A stretch of DNA of 64,000 nucleotides from Brassica napus (lineage: Eukaryota > Streptophyta > Magnoliopsida > Brassicales > Brassicaceae), in NCBI RefSeq assembly GCF_020379485.1, contig NC_063448.1:12113726-12177725 (forward strand). Reading direction: 5' to 3'. Below, piece after piece: positions 1 through 13,190 of this stretch. Under the pieces are notes generated by a model that was not told the DNA's origin, ran no database searches, and saw only the letters and a list, made by a program, of their open reading frames with translations. Numbering within the stretch: position 1 is the first letter of the stretch; each line of letters opens with the position of its first letter. Both the position numbers and the translations under genes were made by a program.

Positions 1-626
1 TCGGTTAAGAGTCCATTTAAAATTGTCTTCTCTCAATAGATTTACAAAATTTCAATCATTTAGCTATATATTAACTATTTTAAAACATAAAAATTTATTA
101 ATTACTTATTCGTGCCGATATTTATGTAGAAAGATTTATATCTTCTTCTTTAGAAAATCACGTTTGTCGGCGATTGAACATCATGTTTATAATTTAAAAA
201 TGACAAAATAGTATTAATGTGAGCTATATAGTTTGAACTAATCATAATAATCGTACATTATTTATAAAATCATATAAATATATTTTAAGTTAAGTGTTTG
301 TAACAAAATTATTTATTGGCCAAAAAAAAAAAAAAAAACATATCAACACCACCAAATGTTAACGAACGAGATCTGCATGTAAATCTCCCGCTCTTTCTAC
401 AAAAAGACAAAAATTATTGAACTGCATGCAGATCTCCCGTTTGAACTGTTTTTAAGAACATAAAAAAGTGAATGGTGACTTAAATGTGGGAGAATTGCCT
501 GCGCGGGAGATCTGTCTTTGTACCACCATTCCATTCCAACACTGATCAGTTGTAATTAATTTGGTGACATCACTATCGTCGGGTCAACTAACGCCATGGC
601 GTCTATGTGTCTATGTCACGGATATA
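1..626. other. AT-rich intergenic DNA
   Basis: No convincing gene. Around 365-520 a short motif (GAGATCTGCATG, CAGATCTCCCG, CGGGAGATCTG) recurs three times in alternating orientation, so the stretch holds imperfect inverted repeats. A run of about 16 A lies near 323-339. Confidence 0.5.
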
Positions 627-1247
627 GGCTCTGATTGGTAACCATCGCTTAATCGCGGAATCACATAAATAATAGTTAAGCTGCAGAAAAAATTAATTAA
701 GCGGCGGAAAATTTTAAAATTTGTGAAATTGTGGAATATATATTAAATTGATTAAACTATTTTATATGATATTTAATTTTTATAACAAAAAAAACAAATA
801 GCAATAATTAAACTAATGATTATAAATCTGAAAACAAGTAAAATGTATTAAAAATATTTTAGTTTTTATTATAAATATCTAGTTTATCTTTCAATATGTT
901 TTAACAATAGATTAATATTTTATAATATAAAAGTTATAATAAATTTGTATTTACAACATAACTATTCATCATTAAAAAATTATTAGTATGTATTTTAAAT
1001 TTTAAGATAGTATTAACATATAATTGAATAATATAAAAGTGTTAATTTTGTAAACTTTTCCACCATAATCTACTAAAACTCACTTTTCCACTTAATAAAC
1101 TTTCTCTTTATAATTTTGTCAGCAAAAACGCAGATTTGCGTTTTTGCGTTTTTTTCAATTCCGCAACATTTTTTTGATTGGTAAAATACTTGCAGAATCG
1201 CGTTTCATATGCCATTCCGTCATTCCGCATGGTTACCAATCAAAGCC
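627..1247. mobile_element. MITE-like element with terminal inverted repeats
   Basis: The left end reads GGCTCTGATTGGTAACCAT. The right end, read in reverse complement, is GGCTTTGATTGGTAACCAT, so 18 of 19 terminal bases match. ATA flanks both sides (624-626 and 1248-1250), a possible 3-bp target-site duplication. The 621-bp interior is very AT-rich and has no coding capacity, which fits a non-autonomous DNA transposon. A 3-bp duplication points to PIF/Harbinger (Tourist), but ATA is not the usual TAA/TTA, so the superfamily is uncertain. Confidence 0.7.
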
Positions 1248-2044
1248 ATAGACGTTGCGCTTCTGTAGATGCCTCGATGACCAATAAGCGGATGGCGGCT
1301 TCCACTTTAACATTATTCACATTTTCTTTTGTCATGCGACTGGCGCGTACAATCACGCTAAAGACTAGTATTAAGAAAAATCATTGGACTAATTATAATT
1401 ACATTATTTGCCTGCTGAAACATTGGTAGAACTTGTAGATTCTTTGGTATGTAAAAAATTAAACAAGCTTCAAACTTTCAATGCACCAAGCGGGTATTCT
1501 GTGAAAACATACGCATAACAAACTAATCATTTGACTGAAACTTATTTTCGTAATAATTTTATTGTTTAAAAAATGTAATATTAATAAACATTTTAATTTA
1601 CTGATATTTTTTTTGTTTCTTATCAATTTTATTGTAAATTACTAATAACTATTAATACATGCATGAACATCAATCTAGTTTTGTTATAAGTACGTCTATA
1701 TCCAAACTAACTTATTTGTTTTTTTTGTTGATATACTTAACCAAGTATGGTTATCATTTATCAATCTTGTTTTGTTACCTCACGTAGAAACAACTGTTTA
1801 GGAGAAAGGAGTAAGTGTGAAACGGTGAATATACACGCACGTAGGTTAAACGCGCCGTCGGCTAACAGCAGCCGAGGACTCAATGAGACTGTCAATAAAT
1901 TTTTGTTTGGTTTCCTTACCATTAATATCCATCCTAAAAAAGCTTATACTAGTTTTATATATATAACTTCAAAATTAGGCTGAAACAAGAGAGCTCACAT
2001 CTGGATTCTTTTTCTTTTTGTGTTCTTTACAAAGAATCAAGCAA
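1248..2044. promoter_or_regulatory. Upstream region of the SIB2-like gene
   Basis: No gene is visible here. A TATA-like stretch (TATATATATAA) lies near 1956-1967, about 80 bases before the ATG at 2045, which suits a core promoter for the VQ gene. The MITE end at 1247 lies about 800 bp upstream of the start codon. Confidence 0.4.
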
Positions 2045-2470
2045 ATGGAGTCATCATCAACGCTGCTCAAAAGCTTAAACCAGAGAAAGTCACCATCGTC
2101 TCCGACAAGGAAACCACCAAGGCAAAAGAGGAAGACAGCGACGACCACGAGCAATAACAAACCCATCAAAGTCCGTTACATATCAAACCCGATGAGAGTG
2201 GAGACGTGTGCTTCTAAGTTCAGAGAGCTCGTTCAAGAACTGACCGGTCAAAACGCCGCCGATCTACCTCCGGGCCCCACCACTTTCGCCGCCGCAGATC
2301 CTCACCAGGAGGAGATGAATCCTGAGCCGTTGGATGAAGGGATTTGTGAGTATTACTCACCGATGGATGATGAAGTGTTTAATGCTCCTCAAATGTCGGC
2401 AGGTCTGTCCGCGTTTTTCTCGTCTGGGTTTTACAACGTGAATGCATTAGAAAGCATTGGTTCTCTCTGA
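2045..2470 (+). CDS. SIB2: VQ motif protein, sigma factor-binding protein 2-like
   Basis: Single-exon gene of 141 aa. The VQ signature FRELVQELTG lies at about residues 58-67, preceded by a Lys/Arg/Ser/Thr/Pro-rich N-terminus (about residues 14-45) that could act as a plastid or nuclear targeting region. The C-terminus, ending SGFYNVNALESIGSL, resembles the SIB1/SIB2 group. SIB proteins are known to bind plastid sigma factor SIG1 and to activate WRKY33 in defence signalling. I chose the ATG at 2045; an in-frame TTG upstream (2018) is not a credible plant start. SIB2 is preferred over SIB1 because the neighbouring genes match the Arabidopsis At2g41180 block. The VQ motif gives family-level certainty; the SIB1/SIB2 choice rests on gene order. 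Confidence 0.88.
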   Translation: MESSSTLLKSLNQRKSPSSPTRKPPRQKRKTATTTSNNKPIKVRYISNPMRVETCASKFRELVQELTGQNAADLPPGPTTFAAADPHQEEMNPEPLDEGICEYYSPMDDEVFNAPQMSAGLSAFFSSGFYNVNALESIGSL

Positions 2471-4784
2471 AAATCTTATGTGTTTTTTTAAATAAAAATG
2501 TAACACAGATCAGAAGAAGAAATCATCTTAGGGTTTCCTGGATACCGACATATGTATTTCTGTTTTTTTTTACAAAAAAACATGTACTCTGTTTTTTCTT
2601 GTGGCGAATTGTTTTATTTTTGTATTAGTAAATATTTGCGTTCATTTAGAAGAAGAAATCTTGCATTTATCATCAAAATTTGTTAGGTGGTCGATCTATG
2701 TATATAATTACCTAAAGTAACATATTAAATTTTCATTATTGAAACATATGACACTTAACAGTTTCATTTTTGGTGGTAATAATTCTGTAATAAGTCCGAT
2801 CTCGATGTAGAAAATTAGCAGAAATGAGACAAAACACATGTATAATGTATCTTTTTTATCTTTTGGATATGGAAGATTTTTCTTCGGATGATAGAACTAT
2901 ATAAAAAATAATAAATTATTGTACTCTTAATTCTCATAGAATAATATGTAGTTTTAATATAGTCGAACGTGGATATATGTATGTCTAATGCACTACTGGT
3001 TAAATCCCAAAATAAACTAGATCTTGTTCCGACCGACCGCACAAATATTTATTTCAGTAATTTATTTGGGTTTGTAGTAAATGTTGTATTCTTATTACAT
3101 AGTTATTGTAATATAACATGGTGAAAGATAACAATTTTAAAAATTACATAAAATAATTGCTTTCTTGTTTTACCGTAAATTGTATCATCAATATTGGGTC
3201 TCATATAAATAAATCTAACATTTATTTAATTAGACTTATGTATAATATATACAGAAAATAATTTTTGTAAATCAAAAGTACGAAAAAAATACAACGATGA
3301 AATAGTATGCTATTAAAATGATACATTAGTTATAAAATTTTTTATGAAAATAAATGGATTGTTCAACTTATTTCAAATTTGTAACATATAAACAATAAAA
3401 TTTTAAAATGCAAAGAAAATAAAACGAAAAACTGAATTTAATTTATCTGATAAAGACACTAATAATGAGATTTAGTTTCTGTACATTCCATTTAACAAAT
3501 TTTGTAAAATCAATAATTGTTAATGGCTCATTAGTTCAAAGCACATATATAACTAATTTTTTTTCCAGGAAAGCTAATAACAAAACGTGTCTTGGCAACG
3601 TGATAACAACCACTTCTATCTCTGTTTTCTTTTTTTATTTGTCGATGAATCCTTTTGCTATCTCTCTATCTTCTTCGATGAAGTCAATGTTAATCAATAC
3701 ACGAAACAACCATGAAATTCATTAATCATCTAATCACTGATTATTATAAAGTCAATACTGGGCTTTACTTTTCCCAGCCCCTCTCTAATAGTAAGGTTAC
3801 GTTGTGTCCAAAACATGTGAGTTTTTGTTCATGATGCATGTATTTTACCATCCTGAAAACATCTGAAAGCGTATTAGAAATCATAATTATGAAAAACATA
3901 CAAAAATTAAACGGCTGTAGAACTTACTATTTCATAAAGACTATTTCAAGTGTCTGGTCAGGTGTATGGGGGTTTTGTTTCGACGAGTGAATGAGTTTAA
4001 CTTGCACACGCCATTCGTTTTTGTAAGGTTTAACCTTGTGAAACAATGTAAAACTTTTGTTTGTTGCCATGGTGGTTTGTATTTATGATAGAAGGTGATA
4101 TTGAAAGACGTTTGGAAATAACACTATATATAACTAAAACCCTTGGGCAAGTGATTATCTGCTAACCACGTGAATTAAATTGCACAATATATTGGGTGTA
4201 TAAAATATTATGGTTAGCAAAAATTTAGGCAAATGGTTTGGATTCTAATGATTCACAATATTTGATATAGCTATTTGGTGAACTAATTATTTGGTGCAAT
4301 TGGGAAAAAAATTCAAATTTTTTTGGTTACATTTAATTCCTATAATTATTGTAAATTGAAGAGCAAAGTCAAGGGATAAATAATTATTCTGTTCAAACAA
4401 ATTAGGTGATTCAGTTTCTATATCTTATAGCGATATCAAATATTTCTCATTGATTACAAATGGATAGACTTAGAAAGATATTAATGTTTTGACTTTGAAT
4501 TTATTTACCTTTTGTTAAAAAAAGGTAAAACAGTCAAATTGGGGCTAATAATAACAAATAAGTAAATTGATTTTTGGGGCTAATAATAACAAAACAAATA
4601 ATTTTGTTTGTTTATAAAAGGTAGATAATTTAATAAATAGTAAATTGATTGTTAGTCAATAGTGAAAAAATTAATACAAACTTATGAATATAGTAATTCA
4701 GTAATTGGTTTTAATTTTAGTTAAATAAAAACAAAAACGTAAACCTCCTGTTTTTTAATTTTTTTAATTTTTCATGTTTATCTA
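2471..4784. other. AT-rich intergenic DNA without recognisable genes
   Basis: The first 150-200 bases are probably the 3' UTR of the VQ gene. Short open frames (for example 3465-3725) lack composition or motifs of real proteins. Near 4541-4610 a segment of about 37 bp containing TTGGGGCTAATAATAACAAA occurs twice in tandem. Nothing else stands out. Confidence 0.5.
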
Positions 4785-5117
4785 TCTATATTATTAAAAG
4801 AAAAACTAATGGTAATTCTCCATTGCGTTGTATACAGGTGGATTAGCTATAGGTGAAGAAGAACAAAAATATTTTTTATAGGTTATATTAAAAGAAAACG
4901 GGAGGTTATAGTTAATTGATGCCATAATATTACCATTTTTTTTTTCATTTTTGCCATTTTTTTGGTTGAATTAAAATTAGGAAAATGCATTTATTAATGG
5001 GAAAAGACAACATTAATATAGAGAAAGATTATTTATAATCTCAGTGGCATTCTAGTGTAAAGAACTTGCAAAACTAAGGGGTAATTTAAATTTGTACTCC
5101 CTTTTTAATAGATTAGA
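4785..5117. mobile_element. Opposed Helitron 5' termini (Helitron-derived fragment)
   Basis: At 4785 the plus strand carries TCTATATTATTAAAAG after an A, the typical 5' end of Brassicaceae Helitrons. At 5117 the minus strand begins TCTAATCTATTAAAAAGG after an A, followed by a subterminal block (CCCCTTAGTTTTGCA) that also occurs in the Helitron starting at 21072 on the minus strand. The two 5' ends face each other 333 bp apart. No matching hairpin plus CTAG 3' end was found for either, so these are remnants of one or two elements. Confidence 0.55.
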
Positions 5118-6365
5118 TATGTTGGATAAATTATATTTTTAATTATTTATAAAGATATTGTAAATTTATATTTAATCAATAAAATAAAAATTTAGATAGA
5201 TTCCTTTTTTTTTCTTCAAAAGATTTGTATTTAAGGTTAGTAAAAATTATCTCAAGGCTTAATGAATCCTTTTCAAATTTTTTGGTGTTTTTATATCTTC
5301 CTAAATTATGATACTAAGACTCGTTTTCTCGTATTTAAAATATAAAACTCATTTATGTGCTATGTTACATGGAATCGGAAATGGGTATATGGAAGCAGAA
5401 TCGTAAAAAAGCGTAGAAGTAAGAGTTTTTTAAAAAAATTAGGAAGCAGATACGTGTTGTAAGTATATATCCATATATATATATATATAAAACATAAAAA
5501 TGATTTTATAAAATTTTTGACTAAAAATATATGATTGAACATAAAAAATCACTTGGTTGATTTCATATATAAATTATAAGAATATTAATATATTAATTTT
5601 ATAAACAAATATTAAGAAATTAATTATTTTTAATAGTTCACAAATATTTGTAACAATAAATTTCAATATATGTGCAAGATCTCTTATAAAAAATTATTAT
5701 GCACAAAGATAATTTATAATATTAGTTTTGTTATTTGCATATATTGTATTCTTTATATTTTAATACTATTAATTTTGAATTTTATATAAAATAAAACATA
5801 ATTTTTTTTATTTTATTAATGACACAGAGTATTTCTAAACGGAACCGTGATTTCTAAACGGAAGCGTAAGTTTCCAACGTGTTTTTAAATAGTTATTTTT
5901 GGAGACATATTAGAAGCGAGATTCCAGGAGCTTTTACAAGCTTCTAATTTTGAATTCGGTTTCGAAACGGGAAGTGGACGTCGGACGCTTCCGTGCTGCC
6001 TAGTTTATGTGCTGCCGAGTTTATGTGTAGTCATACGATATTTCTGTAGCAAACGTATAGGGCCTAGAGGCTTAATATCAAACGAGGGCCCAATATCCAA
6101 GGTCTTCTTTCTAAAATCTAAATGTTAACGTTGTCGACCATGTATTGTTTGACAAAAAGGAATCTTACAAAAATGGAGAAAGATGCTTATTCAAATGAAG
6201 GAAATGCACAAAAATAAAAAAGCAAAACATGACAAACTTTGATAAAGCAAACCTTTCACTATCTTTATTACTTTAAAGTCAAAACCAATACTAATCAAGA
6301 TTTTATTAATGCATCAACATGAACATTAAACTCAAAGAAAGGAAAGACTATGGGGGGTTTAGTCA
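5118..6365. other. Intergenic DNA downstream of the AVT1A-like gene
   Basis: No gene is seen. 5370-5460 and 5825-6000 share GGAAGC/GGAAC-rich motifs (such as AAACGGAAGCG) flanking an AT-rich core, suggesting a degenerate inverted-repeat element of about 630 bp, but I cannot define its ends. 6100-6365 probably includes the 3' UTR of the minus-strand transporter gene. Confidence 0.35.
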
Positions 6366-9300
6366 TTAATAGTTCCTAATGATCTTTGCAACCGAAGAGT
6401 ATGTCCCCAAGATCCCACTTACCAACCCAATCGCTACTATTGCCGAACTCAGAATCATCTGTATCCCATAACAAAAACACAACATAATTCAGTTTTAGTC
6501 TAAGAATCCCAAAATTACTTTCAAGAAGTTGAGAATAGAAGATTATACAAAAGCTCAATGTATATATACCTGTGTTCTTGTAGCTTTGTTACCCATTATT
6601 CTCATGAAGCATAGAGCTGGCATTATTATTGCCTAAGGCACAATACAATTTATGTAAAAAAGATTTATAAGTTTTGATCCAAGAACGTGTGTTGGGTCTT
6701 GATAAGAACAATATTTTTAGTATATTAAGCAAATAAGGAGAGGAGAGATGATGAATACTACTAACCACAAGTATACTGAGAAGAGATCCAATCAGAGCCA
6801 TCACGAGACCTGTGTTGTGTAGATAATAAACCAATTGCAGAAGATCATTAAGGATCAAACCAAGTTAAAGACATGCAAGTTCTCAACATTTCTAGCTTAG
6901 CTTTCTTACTTACCAAAAAATGGGATAAGGAAAGCAGAACAAACAGACGAAGCAACTAGTGCTGTTCTTAGAAGAAGAAAGCACCATATGTTCTCTGAGA
7001 TTCTTTCAGGTAACAGCTCTTCTATACCCCTTGCTAGTGGATTCATCAAGAGAGCGTATTTTGTGAACGGACTCACAACCTGAAACAAAAAAAAAGATAA
7101 AGACAAAACAGAACCAAGATGGAGTTTAATTATTAGATTGAACTTCAAAAGATGATGGAGAGGAAAACAAAACACTAGTTTCTTTTCTAACCGTTGTCCA
7201 TTGAGCCACTTTAGAAAATAATGAGCCCTTTGGCATATTTAGTGTAATCTGAGACGAGGTTGCTTCACCAAACATGAGATAACCCATTATTGCAACTCCT
7301 CCATATATCAAAACACATAAAATGAAACTGCAAAATACCCACATACGTTGAGTGAGAACTGGATCAATACATTACAAGAGTTAAAAATGTATATGGCCTT
7401 ACCATGTGATCACTGCCTTGTTGAACTTGCTTTTATCAGCCATGGACTGGTATATATTTGGGAACACAGAGTGACCTGAGTAGCAAAATCCATAGATACC
7501 AATAGCAAACGGTATCCCGTTCCATTTCACAGCATAACCAGTGTGATTAAACCCGATTCCGCCCGTTGTCCCAAGGAAAAAACTGCTCACTGCTATCAAA
7601 ACAGTTGCAATAACTCCACCAGCTGTGGAATCACAAGAAGCTGATTCAAGATTCTTGACAAGATATACATGTATGCAACAAGAAAAAGAAGTTGATTAGT
7701 ACCTGAGAGGTAGGAAATGATGCTAAGATCTTTCAACCAAACAGTTGGGAGAATGATGAGAGCAGTTATTATTCCAAATAAATGGATAGAGTCGATTTTG
7801 ATCCCGAGCCAATCGATGGATGTACCAGGGAAAAGACCGGTCAGGTTATCCCCTTCCAATATGATGAACTCAACACAATATGACTACAAAAAAATGGACA
7901 AAGATTCTAGTAACTTCACATTATACAGACAGAAACAAAACCTTAGGGTTGTTCTTCACTTACATATAGTTCAGTGTACAAAAGCACCTGCAAGAAAAAG
8001 ACACAAACCATTGCATAAACCACAAGACCATCTCCAATGTATTTTGCTATTTTCTTCTAAAATAGAAAACTATATAATAGAGGATAAAATTTGCTCTAGT
8101 GTATTTTTTTTTAAAATAGCAATCTCTAAATTGAGAATAAGAAATAGAGAAATATTATTTCTTTCTCTATAAATAAAAATAAATAAATAGCAATCTCTAT
8201 TTTAGAAGAAAAAACATAAATGAGTTGGAGGAGTTTTGCCTCTAAATGCTATTATAGAGAAAAGTATAGATATGTGTTAGAGATGCCTAAGAAAGTCTGA
8301 TTTTTCGGATGCAAATCTACAGAACAACCTAGATGAGGTCAGCAAAGTGACTTACACAGATAAGAATACGACCATATTTCCCAAAAGCTGCTTCACCAAT
8401 GTCAGGGTAAGTGATAATACCAGGTTTGTTCTCGAAGCAATCTTTCATCAAAGTAGCAGTGTAACAACATATAACAGCAAACATGAGAAGAATCACCATA
8501 CTTGCCCATCCAGCTTCTTTCACTGTGTAAGGTGTTGAGAGAAGTCCAACTCCAGCCATTACATTAATTCCTGTAACAAAGTATGGTTTATAGAAAAAGT
8601 TAACACATGGTTCTTGATTAGGTCAAGAATCATAGTCACAACCGTAACACATGTTTCTTGATTTTGTCCAGAACCATAGTCATAACCGTTACACATGTTT
8701 CTTGATTAGGACAAGAACCATAGTCATAACCGTTACACATGTTTCTTGACTAGGACAAGAAACATAGTCATAATCGTCACACATGTGTTTCTTGATTAGA
8801 GCAAAAACCATAATTATAACAGTTATACTTGTTTCTTGATTAGGTCAAGAATCATAGTCATAACCATTACAAATGTTTCTTGACTAGGACAAGAATCCTA
8901 GTGATTGATACTCGCTACACATGTTTCTTGATTAGTGGAAGAATCATATTTCTTATAGTTTACCATTGAAAATGGTTTGAGTGACGCTGCAGCCATAGCC
9001 ACCAATGGGAAACTCTTCAGCAAATGAGCCTTTATGAGACCAAACTGATTGTGTAACTGAGGTTTTGTCGGATTCTTCATTTCTCTCAGGAAGCAAAGGA
9101 GCTTTTGACTCAACATCAAGATTACTTCTGCTCTGTCTATAGAAACTAGGATTACTCCTGAGAGACCCGAAGATCGGTGATGCAGCAATCGTATAAGAAT
9201 CTGTCGTTTCCCTGTTTAAAACAAAAAGCTTCTCTGTTCATTACAAAACAACCGAGAATGTCATCGGTTTGGTAATGATTCTTGTGTGGAAAGGGTGATG

Positions 9301-9481
9301 AAGATTACCTAAAGCTCTGAGGCCACTGAACTTGGGAGATGAAAGTGTCATCGTTGTTGTCGTCGTCACCAGGAAGATCTCCCACATCACTTTGATCAGT
9401 GTCACTGTCGTTCTCGTACTTACTGCTGTCTTCTAGATCTTCATCGTCTTCGAACGTGAACTCGGGTTTCTTCACCTCCAT
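6366..9481 (-). CDS. AVT1A: Vacuolar amino acid transporter AVT1-type (AAAP family)
   Basis: Eleven exons can be joined in frame to a 520-aa protein: 9481-9309, 9211-8964, 8570-8356, 7987-7964, 7883-7703, 7622-7403, 7327-7192, 7079-6914, 6809-6766, 6632-6570, 6458-6366. The N-terminal ~60 residues are Asp/Glu-rich and cytosolic in character. The family signature [20 protein letters not shown] begins the membrane core, followed by several hydrophobic helices and an [16 protein letters not shown] segment typical of AVT1 proteins. AVT1 members move neutral amino acids across the tonoplast; that role is family knowledge. Exon 4 is a 24-nt microexon. Intron 2 holds a 44-bp minisatellite and intron 3 a MITE-like insert, neither breaking the frame. 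The closest Arabidopsis match by gene order is At2g41190. Confidence 0.9.
8026..8290. mobile_element. MITE-like insert in AVT1A intron 3
   Basis: The segment begins GACCATCTCCAATG and ends with TGTTAGAGATGCCTAAG, giving weak inverted termini of CATCTCYAA type. Inside are inverted copies of TCTATTTTAGAAGAAAA and CTATAATAGA. The same terminal motif occurs in the element at 47917-48165, so the two appear related. It lies wholly between exon 3 (ending 8356) and exon 4 (starting 7987). No clear target-site duplication was found. Confidence 0.5.
8603..8948. repeat. 44-bp minisatellite in AVT1A intron 2
   Basis: About eight imperfect copies of a 44-bp unit built on ACACATGTTTCTTGATTAGG, then ACAAGAACCATAGTCATAACC. 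The ATGTTTC motif recurs at 8651, 8695 and 8739, exactly 44 bases apart. The array fills most of intron 2 and ends about 16 bases before the exon 2 donor at 8963. Confidence 0.85.
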
Positions 9482-10939
9482 GTTCTGAAACTAACCCTTC
9501 AGTGGTGATCGATCTAGCGAGTGTTTCAGAGAACCAAAGAAAATGAAACAAGACCAATCTTCTTGATTGGTTTTGTTGTGTGCTGTTGTTATTACAGAGA
9601 GGGTGGGTTCGAGAAGTTTGCAGAGAGGAGAGAGAGCTGTGGAAAGATGAATAAAACAGCGTGTCCGTTTTTTTTTCCTTTTTAGTTTTCTTTTTGAAGC
9701 TTTTTGTGATTTGATTGATGTCACTCTCTGTCTCTCTGTGTTGCGAGTTGCATGGCTATTATAACGGGAAATGGTGACGTGGCGGCATAGTTTAATACAA
9801 GTAAACTAATATTTATTAAAATATTTTTTTGGGCAAATATTTATTTTATTTTATTAAAATCCAATGTCATTATTTATTGTATTCTAAATATTTTGTCAAA
9901 ATATTTTGAAATTTAGTGTTATTAGCTATTGTATTTATGATTATTAGTCAAAAGTTTGAAGTCTATCATTATTGAAAATTTTGATTACAATAACTAAAAT
10001 CTTGGACTATTTATGTTTGATAAAGATTTTAAAGTGAAAAGTTTAAATAGATTTAAATCTACTTAATGTGGAAACATATAACTTTTTGTCCTTATAATTC
10101 TTTTATCTTTTTGACCAAATAAAATCCAAGTTTATTTAACATTGTCTTTTCTTTTAATGTCATCTCTTCTCTTTATCTTATGATTTTCTTCCATGTTCGT
10201 CTTAATCAAAGCATTTTTCTTATATTGGATACAAAACACAGATATGTGAAACACATACAAAGCATTATTATATTTGGAAAGATGTTCAACCTACTCTTGT
10301 CGAATATATAAAAAAAATCTTCTAATTGACTATAGAGAGACTTAATTCTTCCTTTATTTATCTTGATTTTTAACAAATTCGAATTAAAATTGTGAAAACA
10401 GTTAATCTTAATGATTTTGTCAAAAAAAAAACAATTAAATGTCGCTGAATTCTTATGCTTAATCCTTCCTTAAAACTCATTCGTTGGTCTGAATCTGAAT
10501 CTTTAGCATTCCAAAGAGTCCAAATCAAGAAAATACAAAAGAAGATTTGAGTGACGCGAAGTCGACGAGGGAATGGGGTGGAATTTGTCATCCTTGTCAG
10601 GCAGAAAAAATTAGAAATACGTTATCTATGCATGTGATTCCTATTCCTACCTAAGTGTCCAAGCTTCATATGGTTCATTTCATTTAATAAATTTTCCTTT
10701 TGACCCAAATGTATTTTTATCTTGAGTTAACGTTCTTCAATTAACTTTAAACAGAGAATTATTGGAAGGAAAACAGGGAATTATTAAAGAAAGATCTGCA
10801 TGCCTCTTAGTCTGCGCCCTTGGTACTTGGCAAAACATGAGAATATCTTCCTTATAATCTCTTTTTTTTTTTTCCTGTCAAACCTATGCTTTTGTAGAGA
10901 AGTTAATCAGAATCTGGTACAAGAGAAACAAGTATCTGT
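9482..10939. other. AVT1A upstream region and AT-rich intergenic DNA
   Basis: 9482-9780 is the probable 5' UTR and promoter of the minus-strand transporter gene, with CT/GA-rich stretches near 9620-9740. The rest is AT-rich and has no gene I can support. 10860-10939 is the left flank of the hAT insertion and may carry the other part of the RNase H-like pseudogene seen at 21181-21473. Confidence 0.4.
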
Positions 10940-11136
10940 CAGGGCCGGCTCAATGGTGTCATGGACCCGGGGCAAAACAAAATTTAATTTCCAAACAATT
11001 TTTTTTTTTTAAATCTAATAGATATATGTTTTTTTCAAAATAGTAGAAGTATTTTTTAAAATAACTCTATGGAAATAAAAAAAAAATTCATATAAAAAAT
11101 GTGGGTTCTTTTTCTTATTTTTAATATTAAAACTAG

Positions 11137-13190
<2,054 letters not shown>

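Noticed and set aside
3465..3725. 86-aa plus-strand frame
   Set aside because: AT-rich, low-complexity composition, no homology recognised, no promoter signals.
5935..5999. GGAAG...CTTCC stem followed by CTAG as a possible Helitron 3' end for the 5' end at 4785
   Set aside because: Stem is long and not the CCGCG type, and spacing to CTAG is off; could equally be part of an inverted-repeat element.
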